A stretch of DNA of 64,000 nt from Longitalea arenae (lineage in GTDB: Bacteria; Bacteroidota; Bacteroidia; Chitinophagales; Chitinophagaceae). The stretch is taken from contig NZ_JAFFJX010000005.1 in the NCBI RefSeq assembly GCF_016924755.1, forward strand, positions 62,001 to 126,000, given 5' to 3'. The translations under genes were made by a program, and so were the position numbers. The notes under the pieces are model-generated. The model saw only the letters and a program-made list of their open reading frames with translations, made no database searches and was not told the DNA's origin. Of this stretch, positions 62,301-64,000 are shown piece by piece. Position 1 is the stretch's first letter. Each line of letters begins with the position of its first letter.

Positions 62301-62873
62301 GGGCCCGATGGAAAACCCGATGGATTGATCACAGCTGACGACAGAACCTTTATTGGTAATTATCTGCCTGATTTTACCTACTCCGTAAACTTTTCGGGCA
62401 CCTATAAGAACTTTGATGCATCCCTGTTCTTCCAGGGTGTACAGGGGAACAAGATCTTTAATGCCACCCGCATCATCACCGAAGGGATGGCCCGTTTATT
62501 CGGGGCTGGTACCGAAGTGTTGAATGCCTGGACGCCTTCCAACACCAATACCAATATTCCGAGGGCGATCAGCGGCGATCCGAACCAGAATGTTCGTCCA
62601 TCTACACGATGGATCGAAGACGGATCCTATCTGCGGTTGAAGAATATTGTTATAGGATATACCGTTCCCGGTACTTTCCTGCAATCGGTGACCAAAGGAG
62701 CTGTAAGCAATATAAGAGTGTACATTTCATCACAGAACCTGTTAACCTTTACCAAATATAAAGGATGGGATCCTGAGATCGGGACAAAGAATACCACGCT
62801 TACCAATGGGATAGACTATGGACAGTATCCGGCTGCCCGTTCTTTCCAATTCGGTATCCAGGCAGGTTTTTAG
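59379..62873 (+). CDS. SusC/RagA-family TonB-dependent receptor with STN signalling domain
   Basis: A 1164-residue receptor-importer. After the signal peptide (to about residue 38) an STN domain spans about 50-115 (DKKEMKTVLSEISQLADIKFVYSSQRIP). This is the part that talks to FecR. A carboxypeptidase-regulatory-like domain follows (ITGKVVNENGEPLNGVSVLVRGTNRGTSTNEKGVF), then the TonB box region EVIIVGYGTQRR. The plug reads ALQGRVAGLSV, VRIRGVSSISF, VIDGFPTGN and VLKDASAAAIYGSRATNGVI, and a long barrel ends SFQFGIQAGF. Together with the sigma/FecR pair it forms a substrate-induced uptake system. The ligand is unknown. Confidence 0.96.
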   Translation: MKKVLVNQLIYRFMRIGLLPLLLITGFAGMMYARPVHGQEVLNQRINLVADKKEMKTVLSEISQLADIKFVYSSQRIPAKQKISFVARNQRLGDVLNILLSPLNILYFVSGNQIVLMRKGETYNVAMFLTDDPRQLLMEEEAPAKTITGKVVNENGEPLNGVSVLVRGTNRGTSTNEKGVFVITAEVGETLSFSMVGYREYAVKVGDEDNITIRLQAEQTNMNEVIIVGYGTQRRSTLTGAIASVNNKTINELPVASVEQALQGRVAGLSVTNNGTPGTSPLVRIRGVSSISFASDPLYVIDGFPTGNLIHFDSRDIETVEVLKDASAAAIYGSRATNGVIIITTKKGKKDNKLKVQLDSYIGTQKAWNTLDLLNTEQYLRYERALNGAANIDLPPRLEPANFNQPIYNGTTQTYAQTNTDWQDAYFKSGIITQHNLAVSGGNDLSRFYSSAGYFKQDGIAQGVYYERGNFRINSEHRISKVFSFGENLYTAYSKQRYDATTDNRTRLMNVIRQLPYMPVYDPTTQGGFRDAENSVDGADPTNPVMDAILLGNSYRKNLKILGTAYAEVNFTPWLKFKSTFGVDHVALNQHNYDPIFNSKGRSASLATIADVRTNFTTLLFTEQLTFDKTFGDHHLALTAVYEQQTTKASGSQQGGNQTSNGIETLVGAINASSFSTQSENELISYVGRVNYEFAGKYLLSAAIRRDGLSVWAPGNKFANFPSASVGWRVNQESFMQGVKNISELKIRAGYGETGLNGIGIFAALPNSQLPNDYPWQAVVLQNGALYPFNNTIPTGGNASFYNALANPDLEWEKTKQLNIGVDLGLLGNRISLSADYYRRKTDNLMLSVPTPTSFGFGGGGVLANVGSMENNGLDLQLTYSQKQREFKWDITGNISFISNKVIHLNTPNATIDQGGDQDFGGGAPITRTMAGQPIQSYLGYIVEGIFQTQAEVDASPFQTTGTRPGDLRFKDISGPDGKPDGLITADDRTFIGNYLPDFTYSVNFSGTYKNFDASLFFQGVQGNKIFNATRIITEGMARLFGAGTEVLNAWTPSNTNTNIPRAISGDPNQNVRPSTRWIEDGSYLRLKNIVIGYTVPGTFLQSVTKGAVSNIRVYISSQNLLTFTKYKGWDPEIGTKNTTLTNGIDYGQYPAARSFQFGIQAGF

Positions 62874-62877
62874 GTCA

Positions 62878-62952
62878 ATAGTGAATGACTCATTTGACTG
62901 ATATGACCAATTTGACTTCTTTGACCGATTTGACTTCTTTGACTCATTTCAA
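62878..62952. repeat. 9-bp word repeat (TTTGACTNN) between SusC and SusD
   Basis: TTTGACTGA, TATGACCAA, TTTGACTTC, TTTGACCGA, TTTGACTTC and TTTGACTCA follow with a 9-bp period. The words carry TTGAC, which could be mistaken for promoter elements. Confidence 0.88.
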
Positions 62953-62964
62953 CAATTGCTTATT

Positions 62965-64000
62965 ATGAAACGAACTACTTTTTATAAATACAGTGTTGCT
63001 ATTGTACTGGTTTTACTGGGCATTATTGTAGCCTGTGAAAAAAGATTGGATAAGACCAATCCCAGTTATCCCGACCTGGGCAGCTATTTCAAGAACAGCG
63101 AAGAGCTGTTGCGCGGCACCAATTCCGTGTATTCCATTTATCATGGCGGATGGCTGGTAGGCCGCGAATGGTTCTTTGTAGAAGACCTGCGAAGCGATGA
63201 ATTCGCAGCCGGTGGCGGTCAACTGGAAGTGCCCCGGGCGCAGATCCTGAACGGGAATACCACACCCGACAATGCGGTTATGGGTGATGTATGGAGAGGC
63301 TGGTATACCGTTATTCACCGGGCGAATACCGTTATAGCCAATGGTCCCAATGTAACCGATAATGCAGCCCTGCGCGACCGCTGTCTGGCCGAAGCCAAAT
63401 TCTTCCGGGGCGTGGCCTATTTTGAATTATTGTATAAATGGGGACCCGTTCCCCTGTACCTGCAACCGGTTACTGCCGCCAACCAGTTTCAGCCAAGGGC
63501 ACCCGAAGCAGAAGTATATAACCAGATCATCAGGGACCTGAAAGAGGCGGCAGCCGTTTTGCCATTATCATATGGTACAGAAGACCGCGGCAGGGCCACC
63601 AAAGGAGCAGCCAATGCCATGTTGGGCAGGGTATACATGCAGAAAGGAGATTATGACAGCGCCAAAACCGCCTTGCTGGCCGTGGTGAACTCCAATCAAT
63701 ACTCGATCAATATTCCTTATTTGAACAATTTCCTGGAAGAAACGGAATTCAATCCCGAATCGATCTTTGAAGCCGTGTATTTTCAGAATATTCCCAACCA
63801 GTTTAACTGGGGCGGAACCGGTGATGACCCCAGCCAGTCGCAGGGAACCGTGCGCAACCAGGAGTATTCGCCCATTGCCTGGCGTAATTTGATCCCCAGC
63901 AACAAATACCTGGAAGAGTTTGAAAAGACCAGCCAGGGCGCAGCCAAGACCGATCCGCGATTTAAAATGTCGGTCTATGAGACCGGCGACTTATTCAATA
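62965..64000 (+). CDS. SusD/RagB-family outer-membrane lipoprotein (partial, 3' end beyond window)
   Basis: I translated this from the ATG at 62965; the frame is open to base 64000 (345 codons). It begins MKRTTFYKYSVAIVLVLLGI with lipobox IIVAC. The SusD features are SYFKNSEELLRGTNSVYSIYHGGW, WRGWYTVIHRANTVI, AEAKFFRGVAYFELLYKWGPVPLY, and NAMLGRVYMQKGDYDSAKTALL (TPR-like). It is the partner of the STN-type SusC upstream, 91 bases away. The C-terminal third is missing, so nothing can be said about its ligand-binding end. Confidence 0.94.
   Translation, partial: MKRTTFYKYSVAIVLVLLGIIVACEKRLDKTNPSYPDLGSYFKNSEELLRGTNSVYSIYHGGWLVGREWFFVEDLRSDEFAAGGGQLEVPRAQILNGNTTPDNAVMGDVWRGWYTVIHRANTVIANGPNVTDNAALRDRCLAEAKFFRGVAYFELLYKWGPVPLYLQPVTAANQFQPRAPEAEVYNQIIRDLKEAAAVLPLSYGTEDRGRATKGAANAMLGRVYMQKGDYDSAKTALLAVVNSNQYSINIPYLNNFLEETEFNPESIFEAVYFQNIPNQFNWGGTGDDPSQSQGTVRNQEYSPIAWRNLIPSNKYLEEFEKTSQGAAKTDPRFKMSVYETGDLFN

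Overview
The window is bacterial chromosome from a Bacteroidota member, most likely family Chitinophagaceae (Niastella/Chitinophaga-like). The evidence is two SusC/SusD outer-membrane pairs, an ECF sigma/FecR/STN-SusC trio, about 800-residue double-FtsX permeases in tandem, and OstA-like and LptD-like proteins of the Bacteroidota type. Several genes are preceded by the Bacteroidota -7 promoter box TAnnTTTG. No phage, transposase, rRNA or CRISPR array was seen. There is one tRNA (Gly, CCC). The genus is an inference from gene style, not from a marker gene.

Layout. 1-7.1 kb (minus strand): yihY/brkB (cut by the window edge), mltG, secG, a TPR-like protein with 20-residue repeats, lptE, a sigma-54 activator and miaB. 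7.1-9.9 kb: an LCMT-type methyltransferase, a 1.1-kb gene-free stretch with a 22-bp tandem array, a fibronectin-III protein and tRNA-Gly. 9.9-30 kb: a large export locus on the minus strand (HlyD adaptor, ABC ATPase, five paralogous MacB/FtsX permeases, second ATPase, TolC). It is divergent from a sigma-54-type response regulator and a histidine kinase on the plus strand, which probably control it. 30-33.6 kb: a small conserved protein, ychF and a fused SpmA/SpmB protein. 33.6-41.2 kb: two near-identical DeoR regulators bracketing a coiled-coil protein and a SusC/SusD pair, a likely nutrient-uptake locus. 41.6-43.5 kb: a small barrel protein and a Tat-exported Gfo/Idh/MocA oxidoreductase. 43.6-56.4 kb: an envelope block (TraB/GumN protein, OstA/LptA-like, MlaD/MCE, two tandem amidases, divergent LptD, PlsC). 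56.5-57.2 kb: ung. 57.3-64 kb (plus): ECF sigma, FecR, STN-containing SusC and a SusD cut by the window edge.

Theme. Much of the window serves the envelope: LPS transport (LptE, LptA-like, LptD), peptidoglycan processing (MltG, two amidases), lipid handling (MlaD, PlsC), secretion (SecG), tripartite export and TonB-dependent import.

The most unusual feature is not a gene. More than twenty non-coding gaps carry short runs of 7-10 bp words (mostly period 7 or 8), each locus with its own word and some in inverted pairs. One such run reaches into lptE and appears to encode much of its lipoprotein signal peptide. A separate 10-unit, 22-bp array sits at 8389-8608.
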